DNA of 64,000 bases from Clostridiales bacterium. GTDB lineage: Bacteria; Bacillota; Clostridia; Oscillospirales; Oscillospiraceae. The position numbers and the translations under genes were made by a program. Position 1 is the stretch's first letter; every line of letters begins with the position of its first letter. Location of the stretch: assembly GCA_029268065.1 (NCBI GenBank), contig JAJUHC010000003.1, positions 62,001 through 126,000 on the forward strand, given 5' to 3'. Shown one piece after another: positions 44,003 through 51,800 of the stretch. Below the pieces are notes generated by a model that was not told the DNA's origin, made no database searches, and saw only the letters and a program-made list of their open reading frames with translations.

Positions 44003-45030
44003 AGCGTTCTCCAATCGATAGGATATTTTCCGAATTCTCTCGTGTAGTCAATCATGGCCTGCACGTTATCAGGCTTTGCTGAGGACGGGATGGTGTTGCT
44101 CGAGGCCAGAACATAGCCGCCGCCCCTGGCAGCGTCGCGTATGCACCCGATTACCGCCTTTTTTACGTCCTCACGGTCTCCGAACATGAGGAGATTGCCG
44201 CAGTCGATGTTGCCAAAGAGGGTAATCCTGTCGCCGTATAGCTTTTTTACGTCGGCGAGCACCATTCCTGCCGTCGGATCGACGGAGTGATAAGCATCTA
44301 CGCCGCAGGATACAATCATATCGAGGATCTTATTTACGTTACCGTCCGTGTGCTTAATAAGCTTGCCGCCGGCCGCATGAACGGCATCCGAAAACCTGGT
44401 GAGGCGAGGCACAATAAATTTTCTGAACATGCTTGGGGAAATCAGCGGCCCAATGCCGGAAGCAAAGTCATCAGTATCGTCGATTATATCCGCACCCGCC
44501 TTTATGGCGTTTGTGACTGTTTTAATTTGGTTGTCGAGTATCTTGTCCAGAAGCTCCTCAACAAACGCCTCCTCCTCCGCCATCAGCGTGAGCAAGGTGT
44601 CCATTCCGCAAAGCTCAACGGCCCAAAGGAAGCAGGCGCGGGTTGAAAAGCAGATTGCTCGCTCCTTTTTATAGTCATTGACCGCTTTTTCCAGGTAATT
44701 GAAGTGAAACGGGTCGTCGGGGTCGGGAAGGATAAGCTTCCCCATATCCTCGGGTCCGTTAATAGGATGTCCGGTCGCGTGGCCGGTGGCCTCGTCGTTT
44801 CGCTTGAATCTTACGCCCCATTCATCGGTGTAATTCACGCCGTCGTCGTTAGACCTTCTGTACTGGATACGTACGACAATCATGTCGTAGCCCGCTTTTT
44901 GCTGCCACTCGTAGAGACTTGAACAGCCGAGCGCACGCCAGACCTTTTCGTTCACGCCGAACTCGGTTATCGGCACCATGTCGGCCTCTTTATGACTGAA
45001 CGCAGCCATAATCCTGTCGTATGAATTCAT
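43999..45030 (-). CDS. Uroporphyrinogen decarboxylase-family (URO-D) protein
   Basis: 343 residues, TIM-barrel URO-D/methyltransferase superfamily. Seen: [75 protein letters not shown] and [13 protein letters not shown]. In zinc-dependent methyltransferase members the H-x-C-G-N segment carries a Cys; here it is HTDGN, so that zinc site is not intact. It is not a haem enzyme by context. It sits between an MBL hydrolase and gudD with coupled translation. Substrate unknown; demethylation of a methoxylated compound is one possibility. Confidence 0.82.
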   Translation of the reverse strand: MNSYDRIMAAFSHKEADMVPITEFGVNEKVWRALGCSSLYEWQQKAGYDMIVVRIQYRRSNDDGVNYTDEWGVRFKRNDEATGHATGHPINGPEDMGKLILPDPDDPFHFNYLEKAVNDYKKERAICFSTRACFLWAVELCGMDTLLTLMAEEEAFVEELLDKILDNQIKTVTNAIKAGADIIDDTDDFASGIGPLISPSMFRKFIVPRLTRFSDAVHAAGGKLIKHTDGNVNKILDMIVSCGVDAYHSVDPTAGMVLADVKKLYGDRITLFGNIDCGNLLMFGDREDVKKAVIGCIRDAARGGGYVLASSNTIPSSAKPDNVQAMIDYTREFGKYPIDWRTL

Positions 45031-45050
45031 TGCTATTCCTTCCAATGTCA

Positions 45051-45902
45051 TTATTTTTTGCCCATAGCATTTTCAAAGCGGTCGAGCGAGAATTCCATCA
45101 GCGCTTTCCAGATCGAAGGATCATCATAGGGGTTGAAGTCCTCGGTTATCTGATCGACGAAAAGGTGAGGGCCCGTCTGGTTGTTATGCGAGGGCAGGCA
45201 GACGTCCACATGTGTGTCAATGAGCTTCTTTAGTCCCTCCGCAAATTCCGTGCGCAGCGCGGGGTCTTCACCGGTTTTCTCGAAGTATTCGTCGCTGAAT
45301 GTGTTGATGCCGATTCCGCCGTGCAGGCCGCAGCGCAGCTTCCTGCCGTTTTTGTCCGTAACATCGAAGAAAAAGGAAGTTGTTCCCGGAGTGTGCCCCG
45401 CTGTGTTAATTGTTTCAAATATAATATTGCCAATTTTAACGGGTTTATTGTCGTCGTAGAAGCAATCCGGTTCAAAAGGTACATAGTTGCACTTGTAGCC
45501 GAGCGCCGCCCCGACAAGGTTAGTGTTGTTGATGAAATGGAGGTCGCGTTTGCCAAGCCATATCCTTGCGCCGGTGAGCGCCTTCAGGGCGGCGACGCCG
45601 CCGATGTGGTCTATGTGAGCGTGAGTGACAAAGATGTCCGTAATATCCTTTGGGTCGTAACCCAGAGACCTGATATTCTCAAGAATCAGATACACGCACT
45701 CCTGAATCTCTGTATCGATAAGGACAAGCCCCGCTCCCGTGTCAATGAGATAGGAGGCCATCCATGTGTTGCCCCCGACGTTATATACGCCGGGCGCCAT
45801 CCTGAAAGCGGGTACATATAGCTTCCAGGGCTCAACGCGCGAAACTTCCATCGCGTCACCGCCTGCGCAAAGCTCCTGTACAGGCAAGTACTTAAACGGC
45901 AT
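45051..45902 (-). CDS. Metallo-beta-lactamase-fold hydrolase 2
   Basis: 283 residues. YNVGGNTWMASYLIDTGAGLVLIDTE leads to the metal motif THAHIDHIGG; later ligands are in NTAGHTPGTTSFFFDV and LPSHNNQTG. The order resembles class B3-type and lactonase-like MBL proteins. No signal peptide. Start at ATG 45902 with AAGGGG about 10 bases upstream; an upstream hydrophobic extension would lack a ribosome site. First gene of the glucarate operon and similar to MBL 3 at 56874-57767. Probably opens a lactone or removes an ester. Confidence 0.78.
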   Translation of the reverse strand: MPFKYLPVQELCAGGDAMEVSRVEPWKLYVPAFRMAPGVYNVGGNTWMASYLIDTGAGLVLIDTEIQECVYLILENIRSLGYDPKDITDIFVTHAHIDHIGGVAALKALTGARIWLGKRDLHFINNTNLVGAALGYKCNYVPFEPDCFYDDNKPVKIGNIIFETINTAGHTPGTTSFFFDVTDKNGRKLRCGLHGGIGINTFSDEYFEKTGEDPALRTEFAEGLKKLIDTHVDVCLPSHNNQTGPHLFVDQITEDFNPYDDPSIWKALMEFSLDRFENAMGKK

Positions 45903-46004
45903 TTTTGAGTACCCCTTCGTTATTATTGTGTTCGGCGGCGTCCTCTGGCTGAGCGCCGCCGACGGTAAAAAGGAGAGAAGAAGCATAATCTGATATTTGC
46001 TTTA

Positions 46005-46073
46005 ATAATAGAAAGTTCGCTGTGAATTTTCAATAGCGCAGATTCTATATATGTTTAAAGCAAACGTTATACA
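46005..46073 (-). promoter_or_regulatory. Promoter and operator of the glucarate operon (shared island motif)
   Basis: Minus strand: -35 TTGAAA (46028-46033), 17-base spacer, -10 TATTAT (46005-46010). The 28-bp site at 46046-46073, in transcript orientation TGTATAACGTTTG, CT, TTAAACATATATA, ends exactly 12 bases before the -35, as at garD and binding protein 1. Confidence 0.75.
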
Positions 46074-46663
46074 TATGAAGCCGCATGCAGGTCCCCACCT
46101 ACACGGGAGCATCGCGCTTACGACCAACGATGAAACAATTATTTCAATATATTGCACTAATTTACGAGTGTCAAATTGTAAATAATAAATAAATTTCAGA
46201 GTACGGAAGCCCAAAAAGGTGCTTTCGTAATGAGATTGCAGATTAAAATGAACTGGCTGATTCATAATAAATACGAATAAATCTTATGTACATATCAAAT
46301 TCGATTATGTTATGCACAAATAACGCAGAGAATTGCGCGCGGATAATGTTGTGAATGCACTAAACAGATAAATAGTTTAGCAAATGTATGGCTTTGCTGA
46401 AATAAAGTTTCAATAATGAAATAATATTGCAATAAACTTGAAATAGTGTTAGCACTATGCAAAATTCGTGTAAAAAATCAACGTGATAATCCGCTTTTTT
46501 TGAAATCGCGCTATTGCATATTGCTAAGATTACGTGTTATGCTCTCTCAAACAGCAGAGTACCTTTCAGTGTCATATTTCATTTTAAAAGCTGATTGACT
46601 GCACTATCTGTAAACGTTGGGTATCCGATTAATGTATGAAAAGTAGTATTGGAGAGGTTTTTG
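46074..46663. other. Long AT-rich regulatory gap before the DapA-family gene
   Basis: About 590 bases without a gene between divergent operons. A candidate plus-strand promoter is -35 TTGCAT (46514-46519), 18-base spacer, -10 TATGCT (46538-46543). A palindrome ATAGTG-TTAG-CACTAT lies at 46443-46458. No copy of the 28-bp island site and no -24/-12 promoter were seen on the plus strand. Confidence 0.45.
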
Positions 46664-47566
46664 ATGTTAAAGATTGAGGAATTGAGAGGGGTCATTCCTC
46701 CGATTGTTACGCCGGTCGATGAAAATGAGAACGTGGATGAAAATGGTCTTAAAAGGATAATCGATCATGTGATAAGCGGGGGAGTACACGGGGTGTTCGT
46801 CCTCGGAAGCAACGGCGAGTTTTACGCCTTTGACCCGGAAAATCAGAAGAGGGCCATCGAAACAACGGTTCGTCATGTGAACGGCAGAGTGCCGGTTTAT
46901 GCGGGCGCAACGGCGATAACTACAAAGGACTGCATAAAATCCGCTCAGATGGCTGAAAGAGCTGGCGCGGACGCAATAACCGTTCTTACTCCGATGTTTA
47001 TTAAGCCAAACGAAAAGGAAATGTATAACCATTACGAGGCGATAGCGAAGTCCACGAGCCTTCCTGTTCTGCTTTATAATAATCCCGAGAAGACCACAAA
47101 TAATATATCAGTGTCCCTGCTTGAAAAGCTCGCCAAGATTGAAAATATAGTGGGCGTTAAAAATACGTCGCTTGACTTTGCGCAGACTGTGGAGTTCATC
47201 AGGGTAACGGAGGGAAACCCCAATTTTAAAGTACTCAGCGGCTCAGACTACTTCATTTACGCAACCCTTGCCTATGGCGGCGCCGGATGCGTGGCGGGCA
47301 CGGCTAACGTGGCCCCAAGGCTGGTCGTGGACATATACGACAAGTACATGGCGGGGGATTATGAGGGCGCTCTCAAGGCTCAGTTTGAGCTGATACCGCT
47401 GCGAAACGCGTACAACTACGGAACATTTCCTGTTGTGATGAAGGAGTGCCTCAACGTAATGGGCATTGAAATCGGAAGCCCGGTAAAGCCGATTGAGCAC
47501 TGCGACGAGGCGACAATCAAGAGAATAGAGAAGGTCCTGCGCGATATGAACCTTATTAAGAAGTGA
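46664..47566 (+). CDS. DapA-family lyase, probable 5-keto-4-deoxyglucarate aldolase or dehydratase
   Basis: 300 residues, class I Schiff-base TIM barrel. GVIPPIVTPVDENENVD at the start, GSNGEFYAF replacing GTTGE, Tyr138 in VLLYNNP and the Schiff-base Lys166 in IVGVKNTS. Family members include dihydrodipicolinate synthase, keto-deoxy-sugar-acid aldolases and 5-keto-4-deoxyglucarate dehydratase. The nearby garR and glycerate kinase imply that tartronate semialdehyde is produced, which favours aldol cleavage to pyruvate; GarL itself belongs to another family and is absent here. GGAGAGG precedes the ATG at 46664. Confidence 0.8.
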   Translation: MLKIEELRGVIPPIVTPVDENENVDENGLKRIIDHVISGGVHGVFVLGSNGEFYAFDPENQKRAIETTVRHVNGRVPVYAGATAITTKDCIKSAQMAERAGADAITVLTPMFIKPNEKEMYNHYEAIAKSTSLPVLLYNNPEKTTNNISVSLLEKLAKIENIVGVKNTSLDFAQTVEFIRVTEGNPNFKVLSGSDYFIYATLAYGGAGCVAGTANVAPRLVVDIYDKYMAGDYEGALKAQFELIPLRNAYNYGTFPVVMKECLNVMGIEIGSPVKPIEHCDEATIKRIEKVLRDMNLIKK

Positions 47567-47792
47567 CATATTTTTCTGCGGTGCTGAGAACCAATTTGTG
47601 AGTGGAGAAAAGGAAATTGGGAGGAGCTGATAAAAAGATGTGACGCGATTTTACATATATGATCTGCTTAAGCTCTTGCCCGACAGAGTAAACGACTATT
47701 CCTGAGAAATTAATTAAGTAATTGACTAGTTTGCCGGCGAATTCGGATGCGCGATGCGCCCCCGACTGCCGCCGCAAGGAGGAGGAAAAGCG

Positions 47793-48713
47793 GTGTTCAG
47801 ATATATTCTCAAAAGACTGGGATACACTGTTTTTGTCATTATCGGTGTTTCCATTATAACCTTTCTTTTGCTTAAACTCGCCCCGGGCGACCCGGCGAGG
47901 CTTATGCTTCCGGAAAACGCAACGGAGGAACAGGTACAGGCTATGCATGTCCGTTTAGGGCTTGATAAGCCGCTTTATGAACAGTACTGGTCGTATATGA
48001 ATAACGTGCTGCACGGCGACCTGGGGACCTCGCTGTTCTTTGTGAAGCCCAACGCGCAGCTCATAGCGGAGAGATTCCCCGCCACAATGAAGCTTGCATT
48101 TTCGGCAATAGCGCTCTCTCTGATAATAGCCATTCCGCTGGGGGTAACGGCGGGTGTTAAAAAAGGAACTGCGGCGGACTTTTTTGCGATGCTGTTTGCC
48201 CTTTTCGGGCAGTCGATGTCCTCGGTATGGCTCGGCATTCTGCTTATCCTCATTTTTGCTGTTAAGCTGAGAGTCCTTCCCGCCATGGGCTCAGCGGGCA
48301 TACAGAGCATGATTCTGCCCTGCGTAACGATGGGGTTCTCGCTGGCCGCTCTCGTAACGCGCATGGTGCGCTCTGGAATGATTGACGTTTTGCAGGAGGA
48401 CTACATCACGGCGACATATGCTCGCGGCATCAGCCCCAGGAAGGTAATATTCAAGTATGCGTTCAGGAACGCCATGCTTCCGACAATTACGATAGTCGGC
48501 ATGGAAGTGGGCATGCTTCTGGGCGGGTCCGTCGTCACCGAGAGGATATTTGGATGGCCCGGGATAGGTTCGTTGACGATCCAGGCCATCGGTATGCGTG
48601 ATTTTCCGCTCGTTCAGTCGATTCTGCTCGTGATTTCAACAATATTTGTGCTTGTTAACCTCATTGTTGATATCATTTACACATTTGTCGATCCCAGGAT
48701 GAAGCTGGAATAG
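47793..48713 (+). CDS. ABC transporter permease, DppB/OppB type
   Basis: 306 residues with six hydrophobic segments. MFRYILKRLGYTVFVIIGVSII-like start, LAPGDPARLML and the EAA loop RSGMIDVLQEDYITATYARGIS are typical. Start is GTG at 47793, directly behind GGAGGAGG; an upstream ATG reads through the ribosome site. It opens the permease-ATPase block dppBCDF that lacks its own binding protein. The 226-base gap from the DapA-family gene contains no clear terminator. Confidence 0.93.
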   Translation: MFRYILKRLGYTVFVIIGVSIITFLLLKLAPGDPARLMLPENATEEQVQAMHVRLGLDKPLYEQYWSYMNNVLHGDLGTSLFFVKPNAQLIAERFPATMKLAFSAIALSLIIAIPLGVTAGVKKGTAADFFAMLFALFGQSMSSVWLGILLILIFAVKLRVLPAMGSAGIQSMILPCVTMGFSLAALVTRMVRSGMIDVLQEDYITATYARGISPRKVIFKYAFRNAMLPTITIVGMEVGMLLGGSVVTERIFGWPGIGSLTIQAIGMRDFPLVQSILLVISTIFVLVNLIVDIIYTFVDPRMKLE

Positions 48714-48725
48714 GAGGAAGGCAAC

Positions 48726-49580
48726 TTGAACGGAAAAGAAGTATTAAGACGCATGAGGAAAAGCAACTTTTTCCTCGCCGGGGCAATAATTGTTGCGTTT
48801 ATTATCATAATGGCGCTTATTTCTCCCGGAATAATAGTACATAACCCCATAGGGACGGATTTGACAAAGAGGCTTGTCCCGCCTGAATTTTTGGCAAGGG
48901 GCTGGCACGGTTATGTATTAGGAACCGATCCTCTCGGGCAGGACATTCTCACAAGGCTCCTTATCGGAGGCCGCATGTCCCTGATGATCTCCATCATAGT
49001 GGTTCTTGCGACTGCTTTTCTCGGAACGATTCTTGGAGTTGTTTCAGGATTCTACGGAAAAACGGTGGACATGGTGATAATGCGTATCGCGGACATCCAG
49101 ATGTCCATTCCGCCTACGGTTCTTGCGATTGCCGTAATAGCGGTTCTCGGAACAAGCATAACAAACCTGATAATCGTTCTGGTTATTACGGGCTGGCCGT
49201 CGTATACGAGAGTTGTGCGCAGCAATGTTATGGTTATGCGGAACGTCGAGTTTATTCAGGCTTCGAGGGCGCTGGGTTCTTCGAATATCCGAATAATGTT
49301 CACGCAGATCCTTCCGAATGTCCTGACCGCTCTCATCATTCTGATGAGCCAGAATTTCGGAAGAATCATACTCATTGAAGCTTCCATGAGCTTCCTCGGT
49401 CTGGGCGTTCCTCTGCCTACGCCCTCCTGGGGCTCCATGATTTCCGAAGGACGTGAGTATCTTACCACCGCTCCTTGGGTTGTAATAGCGCCGGGCTGCA
49501 CGCTTATGCTGGCTGTTCTGGGCTTTAACTTCCTTGGCGACGGCGTCAGAGACATTCTCGACCCGAAGAGCAAGCACTGA
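48726..49580 (+). CDS. ABC transporter permease, DppC/OppC type
   Basis: 284 residues with about six membrane segments: [41 protein letters not shown] and the EAA loop RSNVMVMRNVEFIQASRALGSS. C-terminal NFLGDGVRDILDPKSKH is the family end. Start is TTG behind AGGAGG, twelve bases after the DppB-type gene. Partner of that permease. Confidence 0.93.
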   Translation: MNGKEVLRRMRKSNFFLAGAIIVAFIIIMALISPGIIVHNPIGTDLTKRLVPPEFLARGWHGYVLGTDPLGQDILTRLLIGGRMSLMISIIVVLATAFLGTILGVVSGFYGKTVDMVIMRIADIQMSIPPTVLAIAVIAVLGTSITNLIIVLVITGWPSYTRVVRSNVMVMRNVEFIQASRALGSSNIRIMFTQILPNVLTALIILMSQNFGRIILIEASMSFLGLGVPLPTPSWGSMISEGREYLTTAPWVVIAPGCTLMLAVLGFNFLGDGVRDILDPKSKH

Positions 49581-49611
49581 TCCGGACGGAATAGAAAGTA
49601 GAGGAAAAAAG

Positions 49612-50583
49612 ATGCAGCCATTACTTGAAATAAAAAACCTTTCGGTCCAGTACGAAACCGGAACCTCAATAGCTCACGCCCTCAATGGCGTAACCCTTCA
49701 AATTGAGAAGGGAGAAGCGCTCGGCCTCGTTGGAGAAAGCGGCGCCGGCAAAACAACGACGGCGTTATCAATTCTCAATCTTCTTCAGAAGCCCGCTGGA
49801 AAAATAGTGAGCGGAGATATCCTGTTTGAGGGAAAATCCGTACTCAAAATGAGCCAGAAGGAGCTTATGGACCTTCGCGGCAACAAGATTTCAATGATAT
49901 TCCAGAATCCGCTTACCTCCCTGAACCCGGTTTTCACCATAGGCGAGCAGATAGCCCTCGTGCTTCGCAAGCACCAGGGCATGAACAACAGGGAAGCGCT
50001 CAAAAGGGCGGGCGAGCTTCTTGAGATCGTCGGCATCCCGGCTTACCGTGTGGCGGACTACCCCAATCAGTTCAGCGGCGGAATGAGGCAGCGCGTCGGC
50101 ATAGCCGCGGCGCTTGCCTGCAACCCGGCGCTGCTCATAGCGGACGAGCCTACAACTGCGCTCGACGTTACGATCCAGGCCCAGATACTTGAGCTTATGA
50201 AGGACCTTCAGAAGCAGTTTTCCAGCTCGCTCCTTATGATTACCCATAACCTCGGCATCATTGCCGAGATATGCCAGAAGGTTGCCGTGATGTATGCCGG
50301 CGTTATCGTCGAGTACGGCACGATAGAGGAAGTTTTCAAAAAACCCATGCATGAGTACACCAAGGGGCTTATCGGCGCCATTCCCAAGCTCACCGGTCCC
50401 AGAGAAAGGCTGACCGCGATAAGGGGAAGCGTGGCGAACCCTGAGAAGCTTCCCTCGGGCTGCAAATTTCATCCAAGATGCGATTTGTGCACCGAGCGCT
50501 GCAAGACAGAGAATCCTCCGCTTATAAAGGTGAATGAAAATCACTATGTCGCGGGATTTGACTGCGTTGGAGGAAACAGATAA
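49612..50583 (+). CDS. ABC transporter ATPase, DppD/OppD type
   Basis: 323 residues. Walker A GESGAGKTT, signature motif FSGGMRQRVGIA, Walker B LLIADEPTTALD, H-loop ITHNL. The C-terminal oligopeptide extension has the Cys pattern GCKFHPRCDLCTERC...C, which may bind an iron-sulfur cluster as in related DppD proteins. AGAGG precedes the ATG at 49612; longer frames overlap the permease. Stop overlaps the next start. Confidence 0.95.
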   Translation: MQPLLEIKNLSVQYETGTSIAHALNGVTLQIEKGEALGLVGESGAGKTTTALSILNLLQKPAGKIVSGDILFEGKSVLKMSQKELMDLRGNKISMIFQNPLTSLNPVFTIGEQIALVLRKHQGMNNREALKRAGELLEIVGIPAYRVADYPNQFSGGMRQRVGIAAALACNPALLIADEPTTALDVTIQAQILELMKDLQKQFSSSLLMITHNLGIIAEICQKVAVMYAGVIVEYGTIEEVFKKPMHEYTKGLIGAIPKLTGPRERLTAIRGSVANPEKLPSGCKFHPRCDLCTERCKTENPPLIKVNENHYVAGFDCVGGNR

Positions 50584-51587
50584 TGAACGAGACGAACAAA
50601 AAACCGCTCATCGAGGTCCAAAACCTCAAAAAATACTTTGACATCAAGGGAAAGGGAAAACTGCACGCCGTCGATGAAGTGAGCTTCAACATATACCCGG
50701 GCGAAACTCTCGGCCTTGTCGGGGAAAGTGGATGCGGAAAGAGCACCGTCGGCAATCTGCTCATGCGCCTGCTTCCGGCGACGAGCGGCAAGATGCTTTA
50801 CAGAGATAAGGACATTCTCTTCGCGGGCAATTCTGAGATAAAGGAATACCGCAAGAAGATGCAGATTATCTTCCAGGACCCTTTCTCTTCGCTCAACCCC
50901 AAAAAGACAATAAAGAGCGTTTTGTCAGAGGCATACCTCATTCACCATATCGCTAAGGGAGCGGAACTCGACAAGCGCATCGGCGAGCTTTGCGAGATGA
51001 CCGGCATATCTGAGGATATGCTGAGAAAGTACCCGCACGAGCTCGACGGTGGAAAGAGGCAGATCGTTGGCATAGCCCGCGCGCTGTCGCTGAACCCGGA
51101 GTTTATCGTCTGCGACGAGCCGGTTTCCGCTCTTGACGTTTCGATACAGGCCACGATCATCAACCTGCTCATGGATCTGCAGAAGAAGCTCGGACTGGCC
51201 TACCTGTTCATATCGCACGATCTGAGCGTAGTAAGACATATTTCAAACCGGATTGCCGTTATGTATCTCGGAAAGATCGCTGAGACAGCCGATACGGACG
51301 AGATGTTTGCAAACCCCGTCCATCCTTATACGATAGCTCTTTTGTCAGCCGTGCCGAGAATTGACACAGACGAAAAAATGTCGAGAATAGTTCTCAAAGG
51401 CGACGTAACTAGCCCCCTTAATCCCAAGCCGGGCTGCCGTTTTGCCGGACGCTGCTGGATGGCTCAAAAGCTCTGCAGCGAGGCCGAACCCGAGCTGAAG
51501 GAGGTTTCGCCGGGTCACTGCGTGGCCTGCCACTTCTCCTCGGAATCGCAGGAGCTCGCGAAAAAGCTCGAGAGATCGGCATGCTAG
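50583..51587 (+). CDS. ABC transporter ATPase, DppF/OppF type
   Basis: 334 residues. Walker A GESGCGKST, Walker B FIVCDEPVSALD, H-loop ISHDLSVV; C-terminal GCRFAGRCWMAQKLC. The signature motif reads LDGGKRQIVGIA where most family members have LSGGQRQRI, a modest change. Its ATG overlaps the previous stop. Forms the second ATPase of the heterodimer energising the DppBC-type permeases; the binding proteins at 27.8 and 35.5 kb are the likely clients. Confidence 0.95.
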   Translation: MNETNKKPLIEVQNLKKYFDIKGKGKLHAVDEVSFNIYPGETLGLVGESGCGKSTVGNLLMRLLPATSGKMLYRDKDILFAGNSEIKEYRKKMQIIFQDPFSSLNPKKTIKSVLSEAYLIHHIAKGAELDKRIGELCEMTGISEDMLRKYPHELDGGKRQIVGIARALSLNPEFIVCDEPVSALDVSIQATIINLLMDLQKKLGLAYLFISHDLSVVRHISNRIAVMYLGKIAETADTDEMFANPVHPYTIALLSAVPRIDTDEKMSRIVLKGDVTSPLNPKPGCRFAGRCWMAQKLCSEAEPELKEVSPGHCVACHFSSESQELAKKLERSAC

Positions 51588-51660
51588 GCCGCCTGAATTT
51601 ACGGGAAAAAGATTGATTCATTGGAATAAAAGCAATATAAATCGCTCCCATAAGCCAGCG

Positions 51661-51709
51661 GGACCCAGCACGGATTTTGGTATTTGTTGCCTTCATTCGG
51701 GCTGGGTCC
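51661..51709. other. Hairpin after the ABC transporter operon
   Basis: GGACCCAGC and GCTGGGTCC form a 9-bp stem around a 31-base loop. No T run on either side. Possible weak terminator or processing site. Confidence 0.4.
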
Positions 51710-51734
51710 TCTTGGACGTTTCATCTTAAGATGT

Positions 51735-51763
51735 TTGTTTATACCCGAAATATGTTATATAAT
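51735..51763 (+). promoter_or_regulatory. Sigma-A promoter of the PrpR-like regulator
   Basis: -35 TTGTTT (51735-51740), 17-base spacer, -10 TATAAT (51758-51763), about 37 bases before the start codon. Confidence 0.6.
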
Positions 51764-51800
51764 TTAAACTACAATATATCTTGTGGACTGGTGCAGAATT

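Noticed and set aside
46090-46125. GC-rich patch AGGTCCCCACCT...CGGGAGC resembling a type I-E CRISPR repeat
   Set aside because: Only one copy is present, with no regular spacing and no cas genes, so no array can be claimed.
46264-46663. Search for a sigma-54 (-24/-12) promoter before the DapA-family gene, to match the PrpR-like regulator
   Set aside because: No GG-N10-GC element with a proper consensus was found, in line with the degenerate AAA+ domain.
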